Shown piece by piece: positions 6,931-15,175 of a stretch of DNA of 64,000 nt. The position numbers and the translations under genes were made by a program. The first letter of the stretch is position 1. Each line of letters opens with the position of its first letter. Under the pieces are notes generated by a model that worked only from the letters and a program-made list of their open reading frames with translations, was not told where the DNA came from and searched no databases. The stretch spans positions 2,480,001 to 2,544,000 of the forward strand of contig JAWKLJ010000001.1 of assembly GCA_041392805.1 (NCBI GenBank), given 5' to 3'. The DNA is from Saprospiraceae bacterium (GTDB lineage Bacteria; Bacteroidota; Bacteroidia; Chitinophagales; Saprospiraceae).

Positions 6931-7560
6931 TTTACACTTATTTGATCCAACGGACTTACGATCGAACTCAACCTATTCTGAGCCACATGCGTATAAATAA
7001 CCATCGTATCTAAATGGTTATGGCCCAGCAGTTCATGAATGTATCTGATATCAACCCCCGCCTCTAACAAGTGCGTCGCAAATGAATGTCGAAGGGTGTG
7101 AAGTCTTGCAAATTCCCCAACATTTGCTCTTGCAGCCGCAAGCCGAAATCACTACTCGCACTATATTGGCCACCCATTTGCCCTTCAAATAGCCAGTACT
7201 TTGGATCATATGTATTAATATACTGCTTCAAAATAGTGATAAATTGTTTAGACAACAAGATGTCCGATCTTTTTTATGCTTAGAGCATGTTTGGAGGTCG
7301 CTTTTGGAGGCAAAAAGTGTCAATTTTTCGCTGAGACTAGGCGCTTTTTGAAGTTCATACCCTTCGGTACGGACGAAAAAAGTAACGAAGTATCAGCGAA
7401 AAAGGGATATTTTTAGACCCAAATCGACCTTGGGAGATTCATGAACACCATAAATCACTATAAAGGCCGTGAATAAAGGGTGACCTCCAAACATGCTCTT
7501 AGACAACAAGGCGTACCGATCTTTTTATGCTTACCTCCTTTTATAAATAACCTTTGGTTT
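6912..7560 (-). pseudogene. Tyrosine recombinase, C-terminal half, frameshifted and MITE-interrupted (remnant 2)
   Basis: Minus-strand pieces in order: IKGGKHKKDRYALLSK (7555-7499), a MITE, a second version of the same KHKKDR-LLSKQF stretch (7282-7240), WLFEGQMGGQYSA (about 7200-7160), then after a frameshift near 7140 [32 protein letters not shown] and the SPLDQ tail to TAG at 6912. These are the usual blocks of integron and Xer-type integrases. The N-terminal domain and first catalytic Arg are absent and the frame is broken at least twice, so it is inactive. The cassette-like genes follow on the same strand. Confidence 0.8.
7283..7498. mobile_element. MITE of 216 bp with 17-bp terminal inverted repeats
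   Basis: The ends GAGCATGTTTGGAGGTC (7283-7299) and its inverse (7482-7498) match, and the flanks carry TTA on both sides (7280-7282, 7499-7501). No coding capacity. TIR and TSD resemble those of IS5-type elements, but the mobilising transposase is not in the window. A segment of about 33 bp of the integrase gene lies on both sides of it (7248-7282 and 7500-7535). Confidence 0.8.
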
Positions 7561-7628
7561 TAACTACGGCCTTTTCAAAGACTCTCGGCATATAGTGCGT
7601 CTGGTCAAATTCGATACTTAGCACCTCT

Positions 7629-8246
7629 CTAAACAAGCACTAAAGCATAAAAGATTTCCCTTCCGATTTGCCGGACCCTCTCGTCATATCGGGCTGTTTC
7701 TTCGGGGGTATCATCGGCTTCCTTTGGGTCATTGTACGTCAGTGGCAAACGAAGCTCAGCTCCTGGAATGAAGGGGCAATTTTCATCTGCATCCGAACAA
7801 GTCATGATGGCGGCGAAATCCTTTTGCGGGTTAAAAGCATCGTCAAACGTTTTGGAGAAACATTCCAAAACAGGGCCGTTCGGTGAAAAGGAAACCAAAT
7901 AATGCGGGTTGTGCCCATTGGGGTTTTCAATCTTAAAACCGACACGCTCCATAGCGGCTACCGCTCTGGGATTAAACGCAGTAGCTTCCGTTCCTCCGGA
8001 GTAGGTCGAAATGTTGTCCAGACCATAATAATTTGCAGCGGTTGCCGCCCAAATTTGACTGAGGTGACTGCGCCGGGAATTATGGGTACAAATAAAATTA
8101 AGGGCAATAGGATCGTCATTTGCGCTCTTTTTACGGATATACGCTGCTAATTGCGCTAACAACTCTTTTCTCGGTTCTGGGATGAGATCACTTTCTTCAA
8201 TGAGTTTCTCAATATAATCATTAAGCAAAGGATATATTTTATTCAT
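7629..8246 (-). CDS. ArsC-like low-molecular-weight phosphotyrosine phosphatase family protein
   Basis: 205 residues. The P-loop NFICTHNSRRSHLSQ has the CX5R signature of the low-molecular-weight phosphatase / thioredoxin-linked arsenate reductase fold at about residue 53. Further Cys residues in VLECFSKTF and MTCSDADENCPF could serve as resolving cysteines, and DPKEADDTPE carries the distal acidic loop. The likely role is reduction of arsenate to arsenite in the cytoplasm. It is the second gene after an ArsR-type regulator, 39 bases downstream. No arsenite exporter follows: the sequence beyond 7629 is short and then degenerate integrase, so the operon may have been truncated by the island. 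Confidence 0.8.
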   Translation of the reverse strand: MNKIYPLLNDYIEKLIEESDLIPEPRKELLAQLAAYIRKKSANDDPIALNFICTHNSRRSHLSQIWAATAANYYGLDNISTYSGGTEATAFNPRAVAAMERVGFKIENPNGHNPHYLVSFSPNGPVLECFSKTFDDAFNPQKDFAAIMTCSDADENCPFIPGAELRLPLTYNDPKEADDTPEETARYDERVRQIGREIFYALVLV

Positions 8247-8285
8247 TGTTTTATTGCTATTTAGCGATGGTTTAAAACAAAAAAA

Positions 8286-8618
8286 TTAGCACTCACAATT
8301 TTGATCCAATACGTAAGTATCGAATAAGTCATTGAGCAAAGATTGGATTTCCCTCCATTTTGAAGCATCAATGCAATAATTTACACTCGTCCCCTCTATG
8401 GTCCCTTTGATAATTCCGAGCGCCTTCAGTTCTTTGAGATGCCTGGAGATGGTTGGTTGAGCCAATTGAACTTCCTCCACTATTTCTCCACAAATACAGG
8501 AATTCACTTTCAGCAAATACTGAATGATGGCGATACGGGCTGGATGACCGAGTGCTTTGGCAATCGTAGCCAGTTCGTTTTGTTCAGTGGTGAAGTTTTC
8601 AGTTTTGGTTAGTCCCAT
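8286..8618 (-). CDS. arsR: ArsR-family metalloregulator
   Basis: 110 residues, a winged helix-turn-helix of the ArsR/SmtB type. The sequence ALGHPARIAIIQYLL opens the fold, CICGEIV supplies a Cys pair at the start of the helix-turn-helix, LAQPTISRHLKEL is the recognition helix, and the C-terminus ends CEC. Such proteins repress their own operon and release DNA on binding arsenite or related metal(loid) ions. The neighbouring ArsC-like gene and the palindrome at 8635-8654 support autoregulation. Which cysteines bind the ligand is not certain from sequence alone. Confidence 0.85.
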   Translation of the reverse strand: MGLTKTENFTTEQNELATIAKALGHPARIAIIQYLLKVNSCICGEIVEEVQLAQPTISRHLKELKALGIIKGTIEGTSVNYCIDASKWREIQSLLNDLFDTYVLDQNCEC

Positions 8619-8634
8619 TTTAATAATGATTTGT

Positions 8635-8654
8635 TAATAGCAATATTACGATTA
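8635..8654. promoter_or_regulatory. Putative ArsR operator palindrome
   Basis: TAATAGCAATATTACGATTA is a 20-bp imperfect palindrome centred on AATATT, 16 bases upstream of the arsR start. Its position and symmetry fit an ArsR binding site overlapping the promoter. Confidence 0.55.
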
Positions 8655-8787
8655 AATAAGCGTCCATCCATTATTTTTCCTACTACTTTTCCAAAAAATT
8701 ATACCATTGCGAAAAATAACCAATCAGCGAATGACGAAAGTATCCTGGTTTTCCTAAATTTAACCCTTCCGAATACTTCCCACACTA

Positions 8788-8947
8788 AGTAATGGTGAAA
8801 TAATAAGTTGTTAATTTCAGGGCAGTCATTTTTTCACCAGACAAGGCACGAGGAGGAAGCCTAGCCTAGCTAAGCGACCGATCGAGTAACGCAGTATGGT
8901 GGAAAAAGGGCCCCATCAAATTAATAAGTTATTGTTTTACCATTACT
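8788..8947. repeat. Palindromic repeat family A, copy 1
   Basis: The ends AGTAATGGTGAAATAATAAG... and the inverse at 8920-8947 match over about 27 bases with five mismatches. The core (CCAGACAAGGCACGAGG ... GAGTAACGCAGTATGG) recurs in copies at 25562 and 28401. It ends 15 bases before the M28 peptidase start. Together with the ArsR operator it fills the gap 8619-8961. Confidence 0.65.
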
Positions 8948-8961
8948 AAATCCATCCATCG

Positions 8962-11079
8962 ATGAAGAAAAGCAATAGGCTAATACTTATTTGGTCATTT
9001 TTTATTTTTATCATTAACATGCAAGCCCAAAACAACAATGGTTTTTCCCCACGAGAAATAGGTCAACAAATAAAGCTGGAAGGCGTTTTCCAAGGTTTTC
9101 CCTCTCCTGAGGGTTTCAAGGAGCATTTGCAACAACTAACCAAGGAACCTCATGTGGCAGGTACAGCAGCCAACAACCGGGTCGCCGACTACCTCGTAGA
9201 AGCCATGACGAAAGCTGGCTTAAAAGTGGAGCGACATCCTTATGATATTTATCTACCACAAGGACCTGGTGATATACGCATTGAACTGGTGACGCCACTC
9301 CGCTTGCCACTCAACAATAAAGAGGACATACTGACAGAAGATCCCTTCTCCAAGCACCCCAATATTGATCCGGGCTGGAATGCCTACTCTGGTTCGGGAG
9401 ATGTAACGGCAGAAGTCGTTTACGCTAATTTTGGCCGAAAGGAAGACTTTGAACAGCTCGCCGAAATGGGCGTTTCTGTCAAGGGCAAAATTGTTATTGC
9501 CCGCTACGGAGGGAATTTCCGAGGTTACAAAGCCAAATTTGCCGAAGCAGCGGGTGCGGCAGGCCTCATCATTTATACCGACCCTGCCGATAACGGTTAT
9601 ATGAAAGGCTTGGTGTACCCCGAAGGTCCTAATTTTAACGAAAGTACCATCCAAAGGGGCTCCGTTTTGACGCTCGATTTTACGGGCGATCCCTTGACGC
9701 CCTTCGAACCGGCCTTGCCCCTGGATGGCGATAAGAAAGTCGAACGGCTCGACCCCAAAACGGTGGCGTTGCATACCATTCCCGTTACGCCTATCCCTTA
9801 TGGATCAGCTAAGGAGATTTTTTCTCGAATGGCGGGGCGCCCCGTCCCCCGTGGCTGGCAAGGGGGCTTACCTTACCCCTATCGGCTTGAAGGAGGGGCG
9901 GCGCTTACGGTCCGACTAAAGGTGGACCAACCTATGGCTCAGACCCGCATCCAAAATGTCGTAGGGACCTTGGAAGGTAGTCAGTACCCTGATGAGTGGA
10001 TTATCCTCGGCAGCCATTATGACGCCTGGGCTTTTGGTGCCACAGACCCTAATAGCGGAACGGCCATGTTGCTATCGGTAGCCGATGCGCTAGGCAAATT
10101 GGTGGAAGCGGGGTATAAGCCTAAACGAACCATCAAAATAGCCCATTGGGATGCCGAGGAGTTTGGCATCATCGGCTCCACCGAGTGGGTGGAAGAATTT
10201 AAAGAAGAATTGACTAAAAAAGCCATCGCTTATTTCAACGCAGATGGCGCCTGCACGGGGCTGAACTTTGGCGGAGCCGCCAGCCCCTCACTCAAGAACC
10301 TCCTCATCGAAGCAACCAAGGTCGTAGCCTACCCCAAAGGAGAACAAAGCGTTTATGAACATTGGTTGGAACGAGCCAGCGACAAAAGCAAAGGCCCGAA
10401 TATTGGCAACCTGGGGGGCGGCTCAGATCACCTTCCCTTTTATGCACATGTTGGCATTCCCAGCCTGGGAGCAAGTATGAGTGGCCCTAGCCTCTATCAT
10501 TCAGGCTATGATGATTTCTATTGGTACAAAACATTTAGCGATCCTGATTTCGTTAGCGGTCCAACCTTAGCCAAGGTCTTTGGTGTGATGGCCTTGCGTT
10601 TGGCAAATGCCAATATCTTGCCCCTGGATGTGGAGCGTTATGGCATCGATTTGGAATTACATCTAGCCAATGCGGAAAAAGAAATTCAAACCTATATTCA
10701 AGGGTATTCACTGGCTGCCTTAAAGGAACAGGCGAAAGCACTCACTGAAAAAGGCAAAAAATATAATGAGATAAAAGCTGAAAAAATGGAACGTTCTGCC
10801 ATGCAGAAAGTCAATTGGCAGCCCATCAATGCCGCCCTGATTCGCCTCGAACGCTCCTTTATTGATCCCGAAGGGATGGCTTATGGCAAGTGGTACCAGT
10901 CACTCTATGCTTCTTCTGATCCCTATAGCGGTTATGCATCCTGGATGCTTCCTGGCTTCCTTTACGAGGCTTCGCTGAAATCAACGGTTAATCTTCCTTC
11001 ACTGGAAAAGCGATATGCTGCTGCACTCAAAACCCTGGATGATCGAATAGAAGAAGTCATGCGCTGGGTAAAAAGATAA
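8962..11079 (+). CDS. M28 peptidase, glutamate carboxypeptidase II type, secreted
   Basis: 705 residues with a signal peptide (LILIWSFFIFIINMQAQ). A PA domain lies at about residues 140 to 290 (KGKIVIARYGGNFRG). The M28 catalytic core follows, with zinc ligands seen in LGSHYDAWAFGATDPNSG (His, Asp), the AHWDAEEFG box (catalytic Glu pair), NADGA (Asp) and SLYHSGYDDF (His). A C-terminal helical dimerisation domain (about 580 to 700) is like that of transferrin receptor and NAALADase proteins. It probably trims acidic C-terminal residues from peptides in the periplasm. Full length and a single gene. It is preceded by repeat A and followed by repeat B. Confidence 0.88.
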   Translation: MKKSNRLILIWSFFIFIINMQAQNNNGFSPREIGQQIKLEGVFQGFPSPEGFKEHLQQLTKEPHVAGTAANNRVADYLVEAMTKAGLKVERHPYDIYLPQGPGDIRIELVTPLRLPLNNKEDILTEDPFSKHPNIDPGWNAYSGSGDVTAEVVYANFGRKEDFEQLAEMGVSVKGKIVIARYGGNFRGYKAKFAEAAGAAGLIIYTDPADNGYMKGLVYPEGPNFNESTIQRGSVLTLDFTGDPLTPFEPALPLDGDKKVERLDPKTVALHTIPVTPIPYGSAKEIFSRMAGRPVPRGWQGGLPYPYRLEGGAALTVRLKVDQPMAQTRIQNVVGTLEGSQYPDEWIILGSHYDAWAFGATDPNSGTAMLLSVADALGKLVEAGYKPKRTIKIAHWDAEEFGIIGSTEWVEEFKEELTKKAIAYFNADGACTGLNFGGAASPSLKNLLIEATKVVAYPKGEQSVYEHWLERASDKSKGPNIGNLGGGSDHLPFYAHVGIPSLGASMSGPSLYHSGYDDFYWYKTFSDPDFVSGPTLAKVFGVMALRLANANILPLDVERYGIDLELHLANAEKEIQTYIQGYSLAALKEQAKALTEKGKKYNEIKAEKMERSAMQKVNWQPINAALIRLERSFIDPEGMAYGKWYQSLYASSDPYSGYASWMLPGFLYEASLKSTVNLPSLEKRYAAALKTLDDRIEEVMRWVKR

Positions 11080-11130
11080 AACTTATAAATAGCTGTAATA
11101 AACTTACAAATAAGTGTACTTATACTTTTA

Positions 11131-11275
11131 GACTTTTGGCGCTTTTGGAAATCCTCCGTTTTCCAGGCTGGAAGCGGGAAAAAGTGGGAAGGCGGAAGTC
11201 GGAAGTGAGAAAATTGCGCACCTGAGCCTTTCCGCCTTCCGATTTCCGCCTTCAAAACAGGGAATGTCAAAGGTC
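11131..11275 (+). repeat. Interspersed repeat family B, copy 1
   Basis: A 145-bp element starting GACTTTTGGCGCTTTTGG and ending GAATGTCAAAGGTC. A purine-rich half (GGGAAGGCGGAAGTCGGAAG) and a pyrimidine-rich mirror flank a core AAAATTGCGCACCTGAG. The inverse-oriented second copy is at 29285-29418. Together with the hairpin at 11322 it accounts for most of the gap 11080-11475. Confidence 0.65.
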
Positions 11276-11321
11276 TAGTATACTTATCAAAGGGATTTTT
11301 TTGCACCTTTACATTAAATGA

Positions 11322-11445
11322 GACGGAAAAAAAAATAAATGATACCACTTTTGATTCGCTAAAACTTTCAAAGCAACTGACTGCAAGGAAGTTGTGTAAA
11401 AATTTTAGCGAATCTTTGAAAAAAGTGGTAGCATTTATTTCCGTC
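11322..11445 (+). repeat. Long imperfect hairpin in the lgt 5' region
   Basis: GACGGAAAAAAAAATAAATG through GATTCGCTAAAACTTT pairs with AAAATTTTAGCGAATC through CATTTATTTCCGTC. The stem is about 45 bp with bulges and the loop about 30 bases. It lies 30 bases before the lgt ATG. It could be a MITE remnant or an RNA structure in the leader. Confidence 0.6.
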
Positions 11446-11475
11446 AAACTACAATTACAAACAACCACCAACTAT

Positions 11476-12285
11476 ATGCAAGATTTTTTATTAGTCATTG
11501 ATTGGAATGCTTCTCCCGAGATTGTAAGTATTGGCCCGATTACCCTTCGCTGGTATGGTTTGCTTTTTGCCACGGGCTTTTTGTTGGGCTTGATGATTGT
11601 AACGCGGATGTTCAAGGCGGAAAAGGCGCCAGAAGAATGGTTGGACAAAATCTTCGTTTATATGATCGTGGGTGCTGTGCTGGGCGCTCGACTGGGACAC
11701 GTGTTTTTTTATGAATGGGATTATTATTCCAAACACCTGCTAGAGATTCCACAAGTATGGCGTGGCGGCTTGGCAAGCCATGGCGGCGCCATTGGTGTCA
11801 TTACAGCCTTGTATATTTTCTCCCGACGGGTCTCCAAGCGTCCGCTATTATGGATATTGGATAAAGTAGCTGTGCCAACTGGACTGGCCGGTTTCTTGAT
11901 AAGACTAGGCAACCTGATGAATTCTGAAATCGTAGGAAAACCCTCTGATGCGCCTTGGGCTTTTAATTTTTTGAAAAATCCAGCGGTAGCAGGCACCCCG
12001 GTCCACCCTGTTCAGCTGTATGAATCAATCTCTTACCTACTCTCTTTTTTCATTCTGTACTACGTCTATTGGTTTACTAACAAAAAGGACAAGCTCGGTT
12101 ATGTCTTTGGTCTATTCATGGTCTTGATTTGGGGCTCCCGCATTTTCATGGAATATTTCAAACGCAGCCAAGGAGGCTTTGAGACGGCTTTTGGCAATGC
12201 CTTAAGTACCGGCCAACTCTTGAGTATTCCTTTTGTTTTAATTGGGTTTTATTTTATGTTCAGGCCAACGCCTGCGAAACATTAA
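11476..12285 (+). CDS. lgt: Prolipoprotein diacylglyceryl transferase
   Basis: 269 residues with about seven membrane segments. The Lgt signature is present as GARLGHVFFYEWDYY and RGGLASHGGAIG (catalytic-region Arg/His), followed by RLGNLMNSEIVG, HPVQLYES and a terminal GQLLSIP segment. Lgt moves the diacylglyceryl group from phosphatidylglycerol to the lipobox cysteine of preprolipoproteins in the inner membrane, fitting the many lipoproteins in this window. The start at 11476 is chosen because the conserved N-terminus begins there; an in-frame extension to 11392 would run through the hairpin. It is followed by a strong hairpin terminator. Confidence 0.95.
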   Translation: MQDFLLVIDWNASPEIVSIGPITLRWYGLLFATGFLLGLMIVTRMFKAEKAPEEWLDKIFVYMIVGAVLGARLGHVFFYEWDYYSKHLLEIPQVWRGGLASHGGAIGVITALYIFSRRVSKRPLLWILDKVAVPTGLAGFLIRLGNLMNSEIVGKPSDAPWAFNFLKNPAVAGTPVHPVQLYESISYLLSFFILYYVYWFTNKKDKLGYVFGLFMVLIWGSRIFMEYFKRSQGGFETAFGNALSTGQLLSIPFVLIGFYFMFRPTPAKH

Positions 12286-12298
12286 GCCTTCTTTGAAA

Positions 12299-12385
12299 AA
12301 TCTCGTGGGCAATCCTAAAAAGAAAGCAAAAACGACCAAAGGAAGTGTTGCTTTCTTTTTAAGATTGCCTTTAGATCACGAGATT
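12299..12385 (+). terminator. Long hairpin after lgt
   Basis: AATCTCGTGGGCAATCCTAA and AAAGAAAGCAA pair with TTGCTTTCTTTTTAAGATTGCC and CACGAGATT. The stem is about 30 bp with one bulge and the loop 18 bases. It lies between lgt and the sulfatase start and probably terminates lgt transcription. Confidence 0.65.
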
Positions 12386-12403
12386 TGTCAAAGAACCACA
12401 TTA

Positions 12404-13960
12404 ATGATGATGATAAATCTAAGAACAAAGCAGCCAGGAATCGTAGCCATCGCCCTAATAACGATGTTGTTATTTTCTTCTTGCGGGGAAAATCAGCCGT
12501 CGGATCAGGAAAAGGGAAACGAAGCTCCCCCCAATTTTGTGCTACTGATGAGTGACGACCAAGGTTGGGATGAAGTCGGTTACAATGGCCATCCACACCT
12601 AAAAACGCCCGTACTGGATGAAATGGCCAGGCAAGGCTTACGCTTTGACCGATTTTATGCCGGCCATTCATCCTGTTCGCCTACGCGAGGCAGCTTTCTA
12701 ACAGGACGTCATCCAAACCGCTATGGCACTTTTTCTCCTAATTGGTCTATCCGACCAGAGGAAATCACCATAGCACAGCTCTTAAGTAAAGCGGGGTATG
12801 CAACTGCTCATTTTGGTAAGTGGCACCTGGGGCCAGTAAAGGCAGATTCACCCACCAGTCCCGGCGCTATGGGATTTGACGAGTGGCTTTCTCATGACAA
12901 TTTTTTTGAAATAAACCCTGTTCTGTCTCGGAATGGTGGCGCACCACAGTCATTTGAAGGAGAAGGGTCTCAACTCATTGTTGATGAGGCCATCAAGTTT
13001 ATGGAAAAAGCCAAACAGAAAAACCAACCCTTCTTAGTGGTCATTTGGTATGGCTCTCCTCATGAGCCTTATAGTGGATTACCAGCAGACCTGGCTTTAT
13101 ATGACAAACTCCCGGCCGATTATGCGCAGCAATCGGTTAAATTGACCTCTAATGAAACCGGAGAGCAGGTGGACCGCCCATTACGTGAAGTACTACAAGA
13201 GCGTTATGCAGAAATAACAGCCATGGATCGATCTATTGGTGTTTTGCGCAATTATCTAAAAGACAAAGGATTGCGCGACAACACCCTGCTATGGTTTTGT
13301 GGTGATAATGGTACCCCTCCTAGTGCTGCCCGAACGGGGATGAGCTTGCGCGGACAAAAGGGAACCCTATACGAAGGAGGTATCCGTGTACCAGGCCTCA
13401 TCGAGTGGCCTAAGTATATCAAGGAGGCTAGAACCACTCAACTTAACGCTGTCACGAGTGATATTTTTCCTACCCTATGTGCTTTGACAGCGCAACCTTT
13501 GCCCGAACGGCCTTTGGACGGCATCAGTTTAGCGCCTTTGATTAAAGGGGCCATGCAAGATCGTGAGGCGCCTCTTGTCTTCTGGCATTTTGAAACAAAC
13601 AAAGTGTTCAATGAGGAATCCCAGCCCTATATCGATCCCCAACTCCAGGAAGGCACCCTGCCGCTGGTCAAGATCATGGACGGCAAATTCACCCGTTCTT
13701 TTCGCAATCTCCACTATCCTGGCATTTCGGAAGGCCATGCGGGTGGAGCACGGACCATGATAGACAAGCAGTATAAGTTGCTAATAGATGCCCATGGAGG
13801 CGATAAACCGATCATCGAATTATTTGATCTTAGGAACGACCCGGCCGAGGAGAACAACCTGGCGTCCCTTCATCCAGCTATCGTTGAGACCATGCAACAA
13901 CAACTTATTCTCTGGCAGCAATCCGTCTTGCTTAGTTTAACAGGCCAGGATTACAGATAG
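12404..13960 (+). CDS. Sulfatase (S1 family), lipoprotein
   Basis: 518 residues. A lipoprotein signal ends LLFSSCGEN. The N-terminal metal site is NFVLLMSDDQGW, and the sulfatase signature SSCSPTRGSFLTGRH supplies the Cys (C-x-P-x-R) that is converted to formylglycine. GKWHLGP and CGDNGTPP complete the catalytic set. It hydrolyses sulfate esters, probably of algal or animal polysaccharides, on the periplasmic face. Three consecutive ATG codons at 12404-12412 offer the start; an in-frame extension to 12242 would overlap lgt and its hairpin and is rejected. An anaerobic or aerobic maturase must act elsewhere in the genome. Confidence 0.88.
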   Translation: MMMINLRTKQPGIVAIALITMLLFSSCGENQPSDQEKGNEAPPNFVLLMSDDQGWDEVGYNGHPHLKTPVLDEMARQGLRFDRFYAGHSSCSPTRGSFLTGRHPNRYGTFSPNWSIRPEEITIAQLLSKAGYATAHFGKWHLGPVKADSPTSPGAMGFDEWLSHDNFFEINPVLSRNGGAPQSFEGEGSQLIVDEAIKFMEKAKQKNQPFLVVIWYGSPHEPYSGLPADLALYDKLPADYAQQSVKLTSNETGEQVDRPLREVLQERYAEITAMDRSIGVLRNYLKDKGLRDNTLLWFCGDNGTPPSAARTGMSLRGQKGTLYEGGIRVPGLIEWPKYIKEARTTQLNAVTSDIFPTLCALTAQPLPERPLDGISLAPLIKGAMQDREAPLVFWHFETNKVFNEESQPYIDPQLQEGTLPLVKIMDGKFTRSFRNLHYPGISEGHAGGARTMIDKQYKLLIDAHGGDKPIIELFDLRNDPAEENNLASLHPAIVETMQQQLILWQQSVLLSLTGQDYR

Positions 13961-13963
13961 ATC

Positions 13964-13981
13964 AGTAAAACCAGTTTTACT
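13964..13981 (+). terminator. Small hairpin after the sulfatase
   Basis: AGTAAAA-CCAG-TTTTACT, a 7-bp perfect stem directly after the stop codon. Weak terminator candidate. Confidence 0.35.
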
Positions 13982-14058
13982 ATTATCTCGCACAATAAGT
14001 CCTTACCTTTAGGCCGTTAAAGGATCACTTGTCTTAAAGAACCAATAACGATTGATAT

Positions 14059-15012
14059 ATGAGAAAAAGGATCATTTGGTCGACCTTACTCGTCGGCCTT
14101 ATAGCATGTAGCAACCAAATAGCAAATAATTCATCCTCCGAATCCGAAACTTTAAATGAGGTTACACTCCCCTCTACGCCAGAAAATTACGCACTGGGAT
14201 ATAATTTAGGCGCGCCCGATGTAACCATGAAGCTTTCAAAAAAACTGGAAGAAATTTCGGGACTGAGTATGAGTAAGGATGGGCAACAGTTAGTGGCTAT
14301 TGAAGACGAAAATGGCAAAGTTTATCTACTAGATAAGACGACAGGGGAAATCCAACAAGATTTCACCTTTTGGAAGTCAGGAGACTACGAAGGTGTTGAG
14401 GTCGTTGGCTCCGATATTTATGTTTTAAAAAGCTCGGGCACCTTATACCGGATTTCAAAACCAGGCGAAACGGACCAAGTGGTTGAAAAATACAATAATG
14501 TTTTGGACCAAGACAATGATGTCGAAGGCCTTGCCTACGACCAGGCGAATCACCGCTTATTATTAGCATGCAAAGCCAAGGCGGGGGACGGAGAGGCTTT
14601 CCAGGCGAAAAAAGGCATTTACGCTTTTGATCTGCAAACGCTCACACTACAAGAAAACCCTGCTTATGTGATTAGTCTTCCTGATATTCACGATTACCTA
14701 GAGACCGCACCAGCCATTCGGAAATTGGAAAAACTAGCAGAAATGTTTGCTCCGGGTCAATCTGATTTGACTTTTGCACCTTCGGGCATTGCCATCCATC
14801 CAATTACCAAGGATATTTTTATCATTTCTTCTGTTGGAAAGGTACTTTTGGTTCTAAGTGCTTCGGGTAAACTCCTGCACATTGAAAAAATGAGTAAGGA
14901 AGTACATCCCCAACCAGAAGGCATTTGTTTCGATGAAAAAGGCAACCTTTATATTGCTAATGAAGGTAAAGGCGGCACAGGAAAAATATTTCGATTTGAT
15001 TATTCCCATTAG
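14059..15012 (+). CDS. SdiA-regulated-domain-like lipoprotein (beta-propeller)
   Basis: 317 residues. The lipobox is LLVGLIACSNQ, followed by a Ser-rich linker. The rest has repeated blade-like units (EEISGLSMSKDGQQL, YEGVEVVGSDIYVL, VEGLAYDQANHRL, PSGIAIHPITKDIF, PEGICFDEKGNLYIANE), matching the pattern of the SdiA-regulated family and related phytase-like propellers. It probably sits on the outer or inner membrane facing the periplasm; ligand or activity is unknown. It stands alone between the sulfatase and odhB. Confidence 0.7.
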   Translation: MRKRIIWSTLLVGLIACSNQIANNSSSESETLNEVTLPSTPENYALGYNLGAPDVTMKLSKKLEEISGLSMSKDGQQLVAIEDENGKVYLLDKTTGEIQQDFTFWKSGDYEGVEVVGSDIYVLKSSGTLYRISKPGETDQVVEKYNNVLDQDNDVEGLAYDQANHRLLLACKAKAGDGEAFQAKKGIYAFDLQTLTLQENPAYVISLPDIHDYLETAPAIRKLEKLAEMFAPGQSDLTFAPSGIAIHPITKDIFIISSVGKVLLVLSASGKLLHIEKMSKEVHPQPEGICFDEKGNLYIANEGKGGTGKIFRFDYSH

Positions 15013-15175
15013 CGGTAGTTAAGCTGCTCGAATAAATAAGCGGACCTAAAACAATTTCTTCAAAAATGGGTATTGTATATAGAAATTAGCGCGTTTAGTT
15101 GATTAATTAGGACAATTGATGGAATATTGCATCATAAAGTTAGAAAGCATTTTTTGAACCTCTTTTATATAGCAT

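Noticed and set aside
11392..11475. An N-terminal extension of Lgt.
   Set aside because: It is encoded by one arm of the upstream hairpin and is absent from the family.
12242..12403. An N-terminal extension of the sulfatase overlapping lgt.
   Set aside because: It would run through a strong hairpin and lacks any domain. The lipoprotein signal begins at 12404-12412.
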